64,000 bases of DNA from an uncultured Lachnospiraceae bacterium (GCA_910589075.1 CAJUSK010000005.1:174546-238545); one strand, 5' to 3'; positions 44,727-53,915 are shown, numbered from the stretch's first letter. Notes: generated from the sequence alone by a model not told the origin. A program made the numbers and translations.

Positions 44727-45362
44727 TTATACCCCTGTCTTCTTACAGATGTCCTGCAGACAGCATCTGTCACAGCCGGGGCGTGTCCGTGCAGTACATA
44801 CAGCTCTTCCATGTTCCACCAGACGATGGCAGAAATCACTTCCTTCCTTTGGCGGAACGAGTTTCCACAGCTCTTTCTCGACCTTTGCCGGCTCTTTGAT
44901 CCCATCCACCAGACCCATACGGTTTACCAGACGGATGCAATGGGTGTCTGTCACAATGGCAGGCCTGCCAAACACGTCTCCCATAATAAGATTCGCACTT
45001 TTCCTGCCAACCCCCGGCAGTGCCAGCAGTTTGTCAAAACTGTCCGGTACTTTTCCGCCATGTTCATCCCGTATCTTCTTCATACAGGCATTGATATCCC
45101 TGGCCTTACTCTTTCCCAGCCCGCAGGGACGCACAATCTTTTCTATTTCTTCCACAGATGCCTCCGCCAATGCATTGACATCGGGAAACACCTGATACAA
45201 TTCCTCTACCACTACGTTCACTCTTGCATCTGTACACTGCGCCGCCAGCCGCACACTGACCAGCAGTTTCCATGCCTGATCGTAATCCAGCGTACAGCCT
45301 GCATCCGGATATTCCTTCTTTAATCTCTCAATCACTTCCAAAGTACGTTGTTTTTTTGTCAT
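44727..45362 (-). CDS. nth: Endonuclease III
   Basis: The 211-residue glycosylase/lyase shows the helix-hairpin-helix LPGVGRKSANLIMGDVFG with catalytic Lys, the following TDTHCIRLVNR Asp, and four C-terminal cysteines for a [4Fe-4S] cluster. The first cysteine spacing here is seven residues (CTARTRPGC), one more than in E. coli. It removes oxidised pyrimidines. The ATG at 45362 has GGGAG upstream; a longer frame runs into the next gene. Confidence 0.93.
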   Translation of the reverse strand: MTKKQRTLEVIERLKKEYPDAGCTLDYDQAWKLLVSVRLAAQCTDARVNVVVEELYQVFPDVNALAEASVEEIEKIVRPCGLGKSKARDINACMKKIRDEHGGKVPDSFDKLLALPGVGRKSANLIMGDVFGRPAIVTDTHCIRLVNRMGLVDGIKEPAKVEKELWKLVPPKEGSDFCHRLVEHGRAVCTARTRPGCDRCCLQDICKKTGV

Positions 45363-45423
45363 ATGTTCTCCCTCACGATCGTTTTGCATGTGAATAAACA
45401 TTTTTCCTGTTCGTCGGCCAAAA

Positions 45424-47532
45424 TCACTCTTTTTGTATTTCACCGGTACTATCTTTCAACAGATAAATTTCACTATCTTTTTTCGTCTTATAATCTATGA
45501 CATGATACAGCTGTCCGTCCCGAACGATCAGACCATTATAGTAAATAAAGTCTCCATCCCATACATCGGTCTGGGCTTCACTGCCGGTTTCTTCGTCTGC
45601 ATGCTCCTCTGTTCCCGGAACAATATAATAATACTCCGGTAATTCCACGCCTTTTATCAGTTCATATCCCGTCTTCTGCCATGCCGCATAAGGCAAATCC
45701 GCTTTCTCCCCATTCTTGACGATGGCATTTGCGCAGCGATCCAAAGCCTCACTGGCGGTTATGTTTGTATCTGCCTTTTCATCATTTATATAATAAGACA
45801 TATCATACAGATCCATTTGCGGAAATGCTTTGTGGGAAGGATACTCTGAATTTGCAAGATCCACTCTGACCATACGAAAACCGTCCATGGCAATGGCATA
45901 TGCCAGCCATGTATCATTTTCCATATCTGTTACTGATATATCATAGCCGTCAGAAAAATTGCTGTCTCCCACACTGATCGTCTTTGTCTGCTCCAGCTTT
46001 CCGTTTTGGTAGCTGTAAATCTGCATAACCGTCTCACCTGTACTGCTTCCCCAGCCTTCTTGCAGCATCAGGTAACCTTCTCCCATAAAAATACCACGGT
46101 AAGGGTCACCCCGCATTCCGCCGTTGCCACTTCCGCTTATATAAGGGGATTCAGTCATTTCCTGCATGGAACCGTCTTTTTGCTGTATCAGAACATACAG
46201 ACGCCGGGTATCATCATATATTTCATCGGATTTTTTATCCCCAAACGTCCCGTCTATCACAAAGGCGATGTCCGTTCTGCCATCCCGGTTCAAATCCCCT
46301 TCCACATAGTCAATACATGTATATTCCGTAACATCCGGATGCTGTTTTTCGATCCATGCTTTGGCATATTCTGTTTTCTCTTCTACAGATTCGTAACTCT
46401 TCCAGGAAAGCAATGGCACTTCCCACACAGGCTGTAGATCTGTACAGGGATTTCCGAATACCGATGCATACATCAGTTCCGTTTTTCCTGACAGAGGGGA
46501 CAGATCCGAAATGCCGTTATCCGAAAGCCCCGCCTGATTCAAATGGGTCATACCGCTGAGCGCGGAAATATCACGGATCTCATTTCCGTCTACAGACAAA
46601 TCGTACAGATTTGTCAGATTTTCCAATGGTGAAATATCCCTGATATGATTTTCAGCCAGTCCCAGCCGCTCCAATTTGGTAAGGCCTGTTAACGGAGTTA
46701 AGTCTACAATCAGATTATGATTCAGATTGATTCCCCTAAGTTCTGTCAATGTACTTAAAAAACTGATATCCTGGATTCCACAGTTCTGCAGCCCCAAATC
46801 CTGCAGACTGGTCAGCTTTCCCACAATTTCCAGATTCCGGGCATCAAAATTGCCGCTGAGCGCTAATTCCACCAACCCCTCCAGATTTTCCAGCATGGTA
46901 AGGTCTTCCACTTTTGTCTCATACAAAGATAATCGTTCCAACTGTGGCATCTCTTTCAGAAATGACATATCTTTGACCTGGCAGTTTGGCAGATACAATT
47001 CCGTAATATGTTTCATTCCTGCCAGAAAAGAAAGATCAATCTCTTCTTTGGTATGATTCCCCAGATAGAGTTTTTCCAGACCGGAAAGTCCGGCAATGGG
47101 GGTAAAATCTCCAACCGCAGAATTGTCCCAGCCATCCAGATCAATCACCAGGCTCTTTAAATTTGGCAGATAAGACAAATCCTCCAGAGAATGCAGGGTG
47201 TTGCCGCTGGCAGGCTCTTTTAATACCAACTGTTCACATTCATTCAGCTTGCGCAGGATTATTTCCTCCGTATCTTCATTGTTGATTTCCGCCTCATACC
47301 ATACACAATCCCGAAACCCCTCGTCTCTTATCAGACGCTCCAATATCAGTTTTCCACTGTTTTCCTCTGTTGTTTCCGGCGTAGATGCAGAGGTTTCCAA
47401 AGTTGCCGTCTCTGACACATCTCCCGGTGCCTGCTCTGCCTCCTGGGCAGGAATTGACTGTCCGCACCCAATCAGGAACAAACCGCACAACAATACCGGT
47501 ATTGCAATTTTTCGTATATTTCTTCTGTTCAT
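45424..47532 (-). CDS. Leucine-rich-repeat lipoprotein
   Basis: The 702-residue protein has a lipobox LFLIGC (about residue 23) and an acidic linker, then about ten 22-residue leucine-rich repeats of internalin type (ISPLENLTNLYDLSVDGNEIRD; about 110-370). A C-terminal region holds an FG-GAP-like motif DLNRDGRTDIAF and a repeat-free domain to the end. It is probably displayed on the outer membrane face and binds protein or glycan. Its target is unknown. Confidence 0.85.
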   Translation of the reverse strand: MNRRNIRKIAIPVLLCGLFLIGCGQSIPAQEAEQAPGDVSETATLETSASTPETTEENSGKLILERLIRDEGFRDCVWYEAEINNEDTEEIILRKLNECEQLVLKEPASGNTLHSLEDLSYLPNLKSLVIDLDGWDNSAVGDFTPIAGLSGLEKLYLGNHTKEEIDLSFLAGMKHITELYLPNCQVKDMSFLKEMPQLERLSLYETKVEDLTMLENLEGLVELALSGNFDARNLEIVGKLTSLQDLGLQNCGIQDISFLSTLTELRGINLNHNLIVDLTPLTGLTKLERLGLAENHIRDISPLENLTNLYDLSVDGNEIRDISALSGMTHLNQAGLSDNGISDLSPLSGKTELMYASVFGNPCTDLQPVWEVPLLSWKSYESVEEKTEYAKAWIEKQHPDVTEYTCIDYVEGDLNRDGRTDIAFVIDGTFGDKKSDEIYDDTRRLYVLIQQKDGSMQEMTESPYISGSGNGGMRGDPYRGIFMGEGYLMLQEGWGSSTGETVMQIYSYQNGKLEQTKTISVGDSNFSDGYDISVTDMENDTWLAYAIAMDGFRMVRVDLANSEYPSHKAFPQMDLYDMSYYINDEKADTNITASEALDRCANAIVKNGEKADLPYAAWQKTGYELIKGVELPEYYYIVPGTEEHADEETGSEAQTDVWDGDFIYYNGLIVRDGQLYHVIDYKTKKDSEIYLLKDSTGEIQKE

Positions 47533-47627
47533 CCATTATCCCTCTCTGCAAACACAACTACTTTGATCCTGTATCTTTCTGGCTGTATGCTTTTCATAAC
47601 GATGGTATTGGGAGGCTGCCCCCGTTT

Positions 47628-47945
47628 TTAATTATTCTCTGCTGCAATCAGGCCGTATATTTTTCCGCATTCCAAAACTTTTAAGCCGGAATTCATCATT
47701 GGCACATTGAAAAACCACATCAAATCCAATAGAACCCCTTTCATTGCCTTCCCCATGGTGGTAAAAAAACTGGAAGAAAGTAGCTGCACCCCGTTTACCG
47801 GCACCTTAAAAAGATATGTGCGCATGAACCGAATTGCAAACTCAAAATACAGTGGTTCTCCGTTCCCAAACAGAGAAATGATAAATTGGGGGAAACATTG
47901 AAACAGATAAAAACCGATTATGGAAACGACCAGATTCCATGAATA
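47628..47945 (-). pseudogene. MATE-family transporter remnant
   Basis: A 105-codon frame without start codon reads CFPQFIISLFGNGEPLYFEF, then MRTYLFKVPVNGVQLLSSSF and FTTMGKAMKGVLL, an internal piece of a MATE multidrug transporter. After that it departs into unrelated residues and stops. Both ends of the gene are gone. It fills most of the gap between the LRR lipoprotein and the Rpn nuclease; nothing else is seen in that gap. Confidence 0.6.
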
Positions 47946-47996
47946 TTATTAAGGACAGAAAATCTTTCAAATTTTCTGCCCTGTGATGCCCTGCTT

Positions 47997-48794
47997 TTAA
48001 ATGATATGATACTCCAGATAAAGTTTCTGACGATAACCATTATCTGCCTTTATTCTGGCAATATCATCAAAACGCTTATCTTCTATCAATCTTTCTATTA
48101 ACAAAAGCATTTTTTCTTCGCCAATTTTCACATTCTCCTGGTCTCTCATTAGCAACGTCATATACTCATGCCTCCATTCTCTATTCTTCTTGGCCTCTTT
48201 TACAGCTTCTTCCAGCCTCTCCACATAGGCATTCTTCGGCTTCTTCCCTGCCACATAATCAAGGAACGCCCTTAATTCATCACTCACATCATCCAGAGTT
48301 CCTTTTGCATTGAGAAATATCTTAACAGCCTCATCACCCATAGAGATGCTGCCGTCTTCTTTACACATATTTTCAAAGGTATAAATATGCCGTCCTTTCC
48401 CATATAAGTCAAATGGACAGATAAATATAACATAGCTCCGCTTTAACTCATCATAAAGCTGCCCCTTGTCAATAAGCTGCAGGTCAATCATACTCTGATA
48501 ATACCGACTTCTCTTGGGAAGTTCCTTTGTATGGCTTACCTGCATTTCTATGTCATAAACAACTTCTTTCTCATCTTTTACATACACATCCAGCCTCACA
48601 CTGCGGGCATCCATGTCCATGCTGATACTTTTCTGTAATTCCGGATATTCAATGCGTTCAATGTTCAAATCCGGGAGAATCCTCTGCAATAACTCTTTGC
48701 ACAATTCCGGATTCTGCATGACCTTTCCAAACAGGAAATCATTGGATATGCTTAATTCTTCCCATTTTGTCTGCTTTGTTTCCATGTTTCCCAT
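47997..48794 (-). CDS. Rpn/PD-(D/E)XK nuclease-family transposase-like protein
   Basis: The 265-residue protein belongs to the Rpn (recombination-promoting nuclease) / DUF4351-like family often labelled transposase. It shows SISNDFLFGKVMQNPELCKE at the start and the nuclease core VRLDVYV...YDIEMQ with Asp and Glu-x-Gln. These proteins promote recombination but do not behave as classical transposases. A good promoter precedes it. It sits between two gene remnants, suggesting a recombination-prone spot. Confidence 0.85.
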   Translation of the reverse strand: MGNMETKQTKWEELSISNDFLFGKVMQNPELCKELLQRILPDLNIERIEYPELQKSISMDMDARSVRLDVYVKDEKEVVYDIEMQVSHTKELPKRSRYYQSMIDLQLIDKGQLYDELKRSYVIFICPFDLYGKGRHIYTFENMCKEDGSISMGDEAVKIFLNAKGTLDDVSDELRAFLDYVAGKKPKNAYVERLEEAVKEAKKNREWRHEYMTLLMRDQENVKIGEEKMLLLIERLIEDKRFDDIARIKADNGYRQKLYLEYHII

Positions 48795-48870
48795 TTTATC
48801 CGTCTGCTTTCTTTCAACAAATCACTGCCAGAAAACTCTGTATGTTCCAAAAGCCCTGTCATCTGTTTCT

Positions 48871-48899
48871 ATTATACACAGCCTTCTGGCAAATTACAA
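48871..48899 (-). promoter_or_regulatory. Sigma-A promoter of the Rpn-type gene
   Basis: TTGTAA (48894-48899) and TATAAT (48871-48876) on the minus strand are separated by 17 bases, about 75 bases upstream of the start. Confidence 0.65.
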
Positions 48900-48934
48900 T
48901 AAACCGAAAACCTCTCTCCCGGCATTTTTCCTTT

Positions 48935-49099
48935 TTAATCCTTCAGGATAACCAGCTTATTCTGGTAACACTCCACAGACACACTGCAGCCAATCTCAAA
49001 GCTCCACTGCTCCACCCAGTTCCTCTGCAGGATAATCTGCGGCACATTTTTCCACTCTTTGTTGCAAATAAGTATGCTTTCATCCTTCGTGCGTTTGTA
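48935..49099 (-). pseudogene. SymE-family toxin remnant
   Basis: A 54-codon frame, preceded by a stop and lacking a start codon, ends in WKNVPQIILQRNWVEQWSFE and IGCSVSVE..NKLVILKD. This is the C-terminal SymE domain (VPxIxLxxxWxEQxGFxIG), a type I toxin class with an AbrB-like fold. The N terminus is missing. Confidence 0.6.
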
Positions 49100-49147
49100 C
49101 TACTCAGCCCTGACCCTTAAAAGTGTCTAACCGATCCATAACAGTAA

Positions 49148-49179
49148 AACCCCATGAAAGCACACACTCCCATGGGGTT
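49148..49179 (-). terminator. Hairpin behind rlmH, distal
   Basis: AACCCCATG (49148-49156) and CATGGGGTT (49171-49179) form a perfect 9-base stem; on the minus strand TTTT follows. It is the second of two hairpins between rlmH and the SymE remnant. Confidence 0.6.
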
Positions 49180-49208
49180 AAAAATACAACGCTTATTCTC
49201 TTCCACAC

Positions 49209-49228
49209 AAAAGAACATCCGTTCTTTT
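49209..49228 (-). terminator. Hairpin behind rlmH, proximal
   Basis: AAAAGAAC and GTTCTTTT form an 8-base stem with a 4-base loop directly after the rlmH stop; the 3' arm itself ends in T residues. Confidence 0.55.
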
Positions 49229-49234
49229 TCGACC

Positions 49235-49714
49235 TTACTTATGATATGGACACCCATTTATAATCCGATATCCCCGATAAATCTGCTCACACAGAATTAC
49301 CCGCATCAACTGATGGGGAAAGGTCATATCTGAAAAGCTGAGTTTCAGATCCGCCCGTCTGCTCACCGAATCGTGCAGACCCAGGGAACCGCCGATAATA
49401 AACTGTATATGACTCTTCCCTTCCACACAGGCCTTTTGAAGTACTTTTGCAAACTGTATGGAATCCATCTTTTTACCTGTTATCTCCAATGTAATGACAA
49501 AGGCATCCGGACGGATTCTGGAAAGCAGACGCTCTCCCTCTTTCTTCCGCACCAGCTCATCCATCGCTTCCCCCGCCCCATCCTTTGTCATCTCATCCGG
49601 CACTTCCACAATCTCTGTTTTACAATATCGGGAAAGACGTTTTCTGTATTCTTCCACAGCGGCTCTGTAAAATGCTTCTTTTACTTTGCCGACGCATACG
49701 ATTGTTATCTGCAT
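49235..49714 (-). CDS. rlmH: 23S rRNA pseudouridine methyltransferase RlmH
   Basis: RlmH methylates pseudouridine 1915 in helix 69. The 159-residue protein begins MQITIVCVGKVKEAFY, has the SAM-binding knot segment FIIGGSLGLHDSV and ends QIYRGYRIINGCPYHK. The open frame extends 63 codons upstream into the preceding gene; the ATG at 49714 fits the family. It is the last gene of the marR operon. Confidence 0.95.
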   Translation of the reverse strand: MQITIVCVGKVKEAFYRAAVEEYRKRLSRYCKTEIVEVPDEMTKDGAGEAMDELVRKKEGERLLSRIRPDAFVITLEITGKKMDSIQFAKVLQKACVEGKSHIQFIIGGSLGLHDSVSRRADLKLSFSDMTFPHQLMRVILCEQIYRGYRIINGCPYHK

Positions 49715-49730
49715 ATTCTCTGTCAACCAT

Positions 49731-50093
49731 TCAATTCTGCAACAGTTCTTCTTTTTTCTCCAGAATGGCCGCCACTGCCATGCAGGCCGGACAATCACAG
49801 TATACTGCGCCGTCGGCCTTAATTTCCTGTGCATGAGCAACGACTTGCTTTGCCTTCTCTTCACCGAATACCTGTATGCCGGCTTCTGACCCGGCAAATG
49901 CAATCAGTCCGTCAATGGGTACAATGTCCATCTCCAGTTCCGCAATCAGCTTCTCCGTCTGCTCTGTTTCCTGTGTACTGCCGAGAGCATCCAGCCAGTT
50001 TTGAGCAGCCGCTTTTGCCTCCGCACAACAGGACGGCGCCTGCAGCAATTCATTTACTTTTTGTGTTACATAGTCTTTTACATTTTGATTCAT
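49731..50093 (-). CDS. Conserved small protein with CDCPAC motif
   Basis: The 120-residue protein starts MNQNVKDYVTQKVNELLQAP and contains IAFAGSEAGIQVFGEEKAK and DCPACMAVAAILEKKEELL. Similar proteins occur in Lachnospiraceae and are sometimes labelled as HSP90-related without good reason; I see no ATPase motif. The paired cysteines could bind metal or a thiol partner. The gene lies between marR and rlmH. The ATG at 50093 has AAAGGA upstream. Confidence 0.7.
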   Translation of the reverse strand: MNQNVKDYVTQKVNELLQAPSCCAEAKAAAQNWLDALGSTQETEQTEKLIAELEMDIVPIDGLIAFAGSEAGIQVFGEEKAKQVVAHAQEIKADGAVYCDCPACMAVAAILEKKEELLQN

Positions 50094-50145
50094 TTTTTCA
50101 TCCTTTCTTTCCGGTATCCGGTTACTGTTTTTAAAAATCTGGTTT

Positions 50146-50646
50146 TTATGTGTTGTTCGTTTTTCCAGAGGAGCAGTCATGGCATGACAGATTCTTTTTG
50201 GATCCGGCTGAAAATGAATCATGCCGCAACAGATTTCCGTGTATCCGGCACAGGAGTTTTTCGCATTGTAAAATTTCTTTTTCGGTGAAGCCTGCGTAAA
50301 ATATCTGTGTCATCCGATCTGATACCACCATGTAGTCCTGTTTCAGAGCCCTGGCTTTACTTGTGAGGGTAAGTAAAATTTTCCTGCGGTCACTCTGATC
50401 CGGCACGCGGCAGACCAGCCCGGCAGCTTCCATTCGATCTACCATACCGGTAAGCGTGGTGGCCGCAAGATTGGTTCGATCCGAAAGTTCCTTTAGTGAA
50501 ATATGTTCTCCCTGCCAGAGAACATAGAGAATCCGCCCCTGTGCCCCGTTAAAAGCATCAATCTCCCGTTCCGATAAAATCCGTTCAAAGATTCTGTCAC
50601 TGAGATATTTGATTTGTGAAACGATATTTCCTCCCCGAACTTCCAT
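50146..50646 (-). CDS. MarR-family transcriptional regulator
   Basis: The 166-residue protein has the winged helix of MarR (ISLKELSDRTNLAATTLTGMVDRMEAAGLVCRVPDQSDRRKILLTLT pattern) preceded by a dimerisation helix. The C-terminal 25 residues are unusual and contain CHDC. It presumably controls its own operon, which includes the 120-residue protein and rlmH, through the palindrome at 50669-50687. Confidence 0.9.
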   Translation of the reverse strand: MEVRGGNIVSQIKYLSDRIFERILSEREIDAFNGAQGRILYVLWQGEHISLKELSDRTNLAATTLTGMVDRMEAAGLVCRVPDQSDRRKILLTLTSKARALKQDYMVVSDRMTQIFYAGFTEKEILQCEKLLCRIHGNLLRHDSFSAGSKKNLSCHDCSSGKTNNT

Positions 50647-50666
50647 GGTTTTTCCTCCTGTAAAGG

Positions 50667-50695
50667 ATTATACTATATAGTAGTATATAGGTAAA
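50667..50695 (-). promoter_or_regulatory. marR promoter with embedded palindromic operator
   Basis: On the minus strand TTTACC (50690-50695) and TATAAT (50667-50672) have a 17-base spacer that is almost entirely the palindrome TATACTA-TATAG-TAGTATA (50669-50687). A MarR dimer bound there would exclude RNA polymerase, so autorepression is likely. Confidence 0.65.
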
Positions 50696-50702
50696 GAATT
50701 AT

Positions 50703-50743
50703 TTGCGACAATCTGTAATATTTCCTTACAGAAATTGTCGCAA
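50703..50743. repeat. Long inverted repeat between the zinc-ribbon gene and marR
   Basis: TTGCGACAATCTGTAA (50703-50718) and TTACAGAAATTGTCGCAA (50726-50743) pair with a two-base bulge and a 7-base loop. No T-run follows on either strand, so it could be an operator, a processing hairpin or a weak terminator. Confidence 0.6.
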
Positions 50744-50863
50744 TCCATCCCTGCTGTCCGATTTGTGCACTGCATTTCTGCCTGTTCAAAACCTGCAGCA
50801 AGGATGAACCGCTATAACGCTATAAACAGACCTGTGTCTTTCATATTCCCAACATGGCAAAAC

Positions 50864-51547
50864 TTATTTCCCTTCGAAAAGTTCAGGATAAAATTCGTCA
50901 ATCAGATTGTCCAGAAATCCTTCTTCTATATTGATAAAACTGTGAGAAATAAGTGTTTTCATTTGCTCTGTCCGCTTAAAATATTTTTCTTCTTCGGACA
51001 GCCCTTCCTCAGTCAATGCCGTCTCTATTTTTTCCGCTGTCAGATTTTCCCTGCACCAGTTCATAATCTGTTCCTTCAGATTACTTTCCTTCAGCGCCTT
51101 CTTCCGATAGGATTTGGCAGACTGCATGGAACGGATGCCCACCACCAGAAATATCAGAAATACTGTACCCATTACGCCATAACTTAATACAGCGGCGCTC
51201 CCCTGCATACGCATCGGTATAACGCCCGCGGCTGACAATATGACTGCCAGCAGGCCCAATGCGCCCACACCTACCAGTGTATAACCGGAATCCTTACAGT
51301 CTGCAGCCTTCTGGGCATTGTCTTTATAGACGCTGTGATACTCTCTGCCGGCCGTTTCCTCCTGCTTTTCCGCGTCGTCCAAAACGGACGCCTGTGCAAA
51401 GTCCGGATTTACTGTTGTTTGTATTCCCCCATACAAAATCGTTTCTTCCGTTTCGGAAGGCAGTGTTTCCACCAATTCACTGCCGCAATCGGCACAGACC
51501 TGAATCCCTTCCACATATTCATTTCTACATTTCGGACACCATGCCAT
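50864..51547 (-). CDS. Zinc-ribbon membrane protein
   Basis: The 227-residue protein begins with a zinc ribbon (CPKCRNEYVEGIQVCADCG), then an acidic linker, two membrane helices (about residues 90-145) and a helical C terminus (EKYFKRTEQMKTLISHSF). Similar proteins are common and uncharacterised in clostridia. It stands alone between marR and the nfn genes; the 200-base gap downstream holds only the inverted repeat and marR promoter. Confidence 0.75.
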   Translation of the reverse strand: MAWCPKCRNEYVEGIQVCADCGSELVETLPSETEETILYGGIQTTVNPDFAQASVLDDAEKQEETAGREYHSVYKDNAQKAADCKDSGYTLVGVGALGLLAVILSAAGVIPMRMQGSAAVLSYGVMGTVFLIFLVVGIRSMQSAKSYRKKALKESNLKEQIMNWCRENLTAEKIETALTEEGLSEEEKYFKRTEQMKTLISHSFINIEEGFLDNLIDEFYPELFEGK

Positions 51548-51639
51548 GACCGTTCCTCCTGTGTCTGCTCAACCATACCCCTTCCTGCCGAACGAAAATT
51601 TCTGCCAGGGGCGCCAGCAGACGCCCGGCAGACTATGAA

Positions 51640-53025
51640 TTATTTTCCGCTCAAATATTCGTCGATACCTTTCGCACCGGCTTTGCCGGCACCCATAGCC
51701 AGAATAACAGTGGCCGCTCCCGTAACAGCGTCGCCGCCGGCATATACGCCCTCCTTCGTCGTCTTTCCGTCTTCTTCACTGGCTACAATACATTTCCATC
51801 TGTTTATTTCCAGTCCCTGAGTCGTGGAAGAAATCAGAGGATTGGGGGAAGTGCCAAGGGACATAATCACCATATCCGCATCAATGACAAACTCGGAACC
51901 CGGAACTTCCACCGGTCTCCTTCTGCCGGATTCATCCGGCTCTCCCAGTTCCATCCGAATACAACGAATGCCATTTACCCAACCGTTTTCGTCGGAAAGG
52001 ATTTCCACCGGATTGGTCAGAAGATCAAAGATAATGCCCTCTTCTTTGGCATGATGCACTTCTTCCACTCTGGCCGGAAGTTCTTCCTCACTTCTCCTGT
52101 ATACAATATGTACCTCACTGCCCAGACGCAGAGCCGTTCTTGCCGCATCCATGGCCACATTACCGCCGCCTACCACAGCAACCTTCTTGCCGTGCATAAT
52201 GGGTGTGGTGGAATTTTCATCAAAGGCTTTCATCAGATTGCTTCTGGTCAGATATTCATTGGCCGAAAATACGCCGTTGGCCTGTTCTCCCGGAATTCCC
52301 ATAAATTTGGGAAGCCCCGCGCCGGAACCGATGAAAACCGCGTCAAATCCTTCTTCCTGCATCAGTTCGTCAATGGTTGTGGATTTACCGATTACCACAT
52401 CCGTCTCAATTTTTACGCCCAGCGCCATTACGTTTTCAATTTCTCTGCGCACAACCTTCTCTTTGGGAAGACGGAATTCCGGTATACCATAAACCAGTAC
52501 GCCGCCCGCTTCATGCAGCGCTTCAAAAATTGTCACATCATATCCCATTCTCGCCAGATCCCCGGCACAGGTCAGACCTGCAGGGCCGGAACCGATCACA
52601 GCCACTTTTTTATTCTTTTTCTCACTGGCGCCTGTCGGTTTGATACCATTTTCACCTGCCCAGTCCGCAGCAAAGCGTTCCAGTTTGCCGATGGAAACAG
52701 GTTCCCCTTTGATGCCACGGATACATTTGCCTTCACACTGGCTCTCCTGCGGGCATACCCGTCCACAGACTGACGGAAGGGCACTGGAACGGCTGATGAT
52801 CTGATAGGCTTCTTCCATGTTCCCTTCTTTAATTTGCTCAATAAAACCGGGAATGTCTATGGCAACTGGACAGCCTTTCACACACTGCGCATTTTTGCAG
52901 TTGATACACCTTGCCGCTTCCTCCATTGCCTCTTCTCTGTTATAACCCAGACATACTTCTTCAAAATTGCGGGCACGCACTGCAGGCTCCTGCTCACGTA
53001 CCGGTACTTTTTTTAATACATCCAT
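51640..53025 (-). CDS. nfnB: NfnB / GltA-type subunit of ferredoxin:NADP+ transhydrogenase
   Basis: The 461-residue iron-sulfur flavoprotein has two N-terminal [4Fe-4S] cysteine clusters (CINCKNAQCVKGCP and CGRVCPQESQCEGKC) and two dinucleotide folds (AVIGSGPAGLTCAGDLA and AVVGGGNVAMDAARTA). Alone it resembles the glutamate synthase small subunit, but the adjacent overlapping nfnA makes the electron-bifurcating NADH-dependent ferredoxin:NADP+ oxidoreductase more likely. It would make NADPH from reduced ferredoxin and NADH. Confidence 0.88.
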   Translation of the reverse strand: MDVLKKVPVREQEPAVRARNFEEVCLGYNREEAMEEAARCINCKNAQCVKGCPVAIDIPGFIEQIKEGNMEEAYQIISRSSALPSVCGRVCPQESQCEGKCIRGIKGEPVSIGKLERFAADWAGENGIKPTGASEKKNKKVAVIGSGPAGLTCAGDLARMGYDVTIFEALHEAGGVLVYGIPEFRLPKEKVVRREIENVMALGVKIETDVVIGKSTTIDELMQEEGFDAVFIGSGAGLPKFMGIPGEQANGVFSANEYLTRSNLMKAFDENSTTPIMHGKKVAVVGGGNVAMDAARTALRLGSEVHIVYRRSEEELPARVEEVHHAKEEGIIFDLLTNPVEILSDENGWVNGIRCIRMELGEPDESGRRRPVEVPGSEFVIDADMVIMSLGTSPNPLISSTTQGLEINRWKCIVASEEDGKTTKEGVYAGGDAVTGAATVILAMGAGKAGAKGIDEYLSGK

Positions 53026-53915
53026 TATCTGTCACCTCCGCAGTTTCCGCACCCGCCATGGTGGGTGCTGCCTTCCTGTAATCTCAAAAGGGCTCTGCCT
53101 TCTTCTGTCTTATATATTTGCTGGCGCTTCATAGCCTGGTCAAAATCTACCAGATGACCGTCAAATTCCGGCCCGTCCACACAGGCAAATTTTACTTTGC
53201 CGCCTACGGTGACACGGCATGCACCACACATTCCCGTACCATCCACCATAATCGGATTCAGGCTCACAACTGTCGGAATCTGTAACTGCTGTGTCATTTT
53301 GCAGACAAACTTCATCATAATCATAGGGCCGATGGCGATACAGAGATCATACGTTTTGCCTTCCTTTTCCACCAGATCCTGTATGGTCTGTGTTACCATA
53401 CCGCTTCTGCCATAGGAACCATCGTCGGTGGTTATGTACAGATTACCGGCTACCGCTTTCATCTCTTCTTCCAGAATCAATAAATCTTTTGTCTTTGCAC
53501 CCACGATTACATCTGCCGCCACACCATTCTCATGCAGCCATTTCACCTGCGGATACACAGGCGCTGTTCCCACTCCGCCTGCCACAAACAATATTTTCTT
53601 TTGTTTCAGAACTTCTTCCTCTTCCCCAATCAATTCGGAGGCACAGCCAAGAGGCCCTACAAAATCCCGAAAAGCATCACCGGCTCCAAGAGCTGCCATT
53701 CTCTTCGTCTCAGCGCCCACTCCCTGAAATACAATGGTGACGGTTCCTGCTTCCCTGTCGTAATCACATATGGTTAATGGAATCCTCTCTCCCTCATCAT
53801 CCATCCGGACAATGACAAATTGTCCCGGCCAGCAGGCCTTTGCCACCCGCTTCGCCTCCACCACCATCAAATAGATATTTTCCGTCAATTCTCTGGCTTC
53901 CAAAATCTGAAACAT
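53025..53915 (-). CDS. nfnA: NfnA / FAD-NAD-binding subunit of ferredoxin:NADP+ transhydrogenase
   Basis: The 296-residue protein is like the dihydroorotate dehydrogenase electron-transfer subunit: FAD domain (PGQFVIVRMDDEGERIPLTI), NAD domain (FVAGGVGTAPVYPQVKWL) and a C-terminal [2Fe-2S] site (GMCGACRVTVGGKVKFAC). Its last base is shared with nfnB's start, and the pair is the canonical Nfn arrangement. Confidence 0.9.
   Translation of the reverse strand: MFQILEARELTENIYLMVVEAKRVAKACWPGQFVIVRMDDEGERIPLTICDYDREAGTVTIVFQGVGAETKRMAALGAGDAFRDFVGPLGCASELIGEEEEVLKQKKILFVAGGVGTAPVYPQVKWLHENGVAADVIVGAKTKDLLILEEEMKAVAGNLYITTDDGSYGRSGMVTQTIQDLVEKEGKTYDLCIAIGPMIMMKFVCKMTQQLQIPTVVSLNPIMVDGTGMCGACRVTVGGKVKFACVDGPEFDGHLVDFDQAMKRQQIYKTEEGRALLRLQEGSTHHGGCGNCGGDR

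Noticed and set aside
47707..47901. 64-residue plus-strand frame
   Set aside because: It is antisense to the MATE remnant and has no ribosome site.
49731..50093. HSP90 assignment of the 120-residue protein
   Set aside because: Such labels exist for relatives, but no GHKL ATPase motif is present and the length is far too short.
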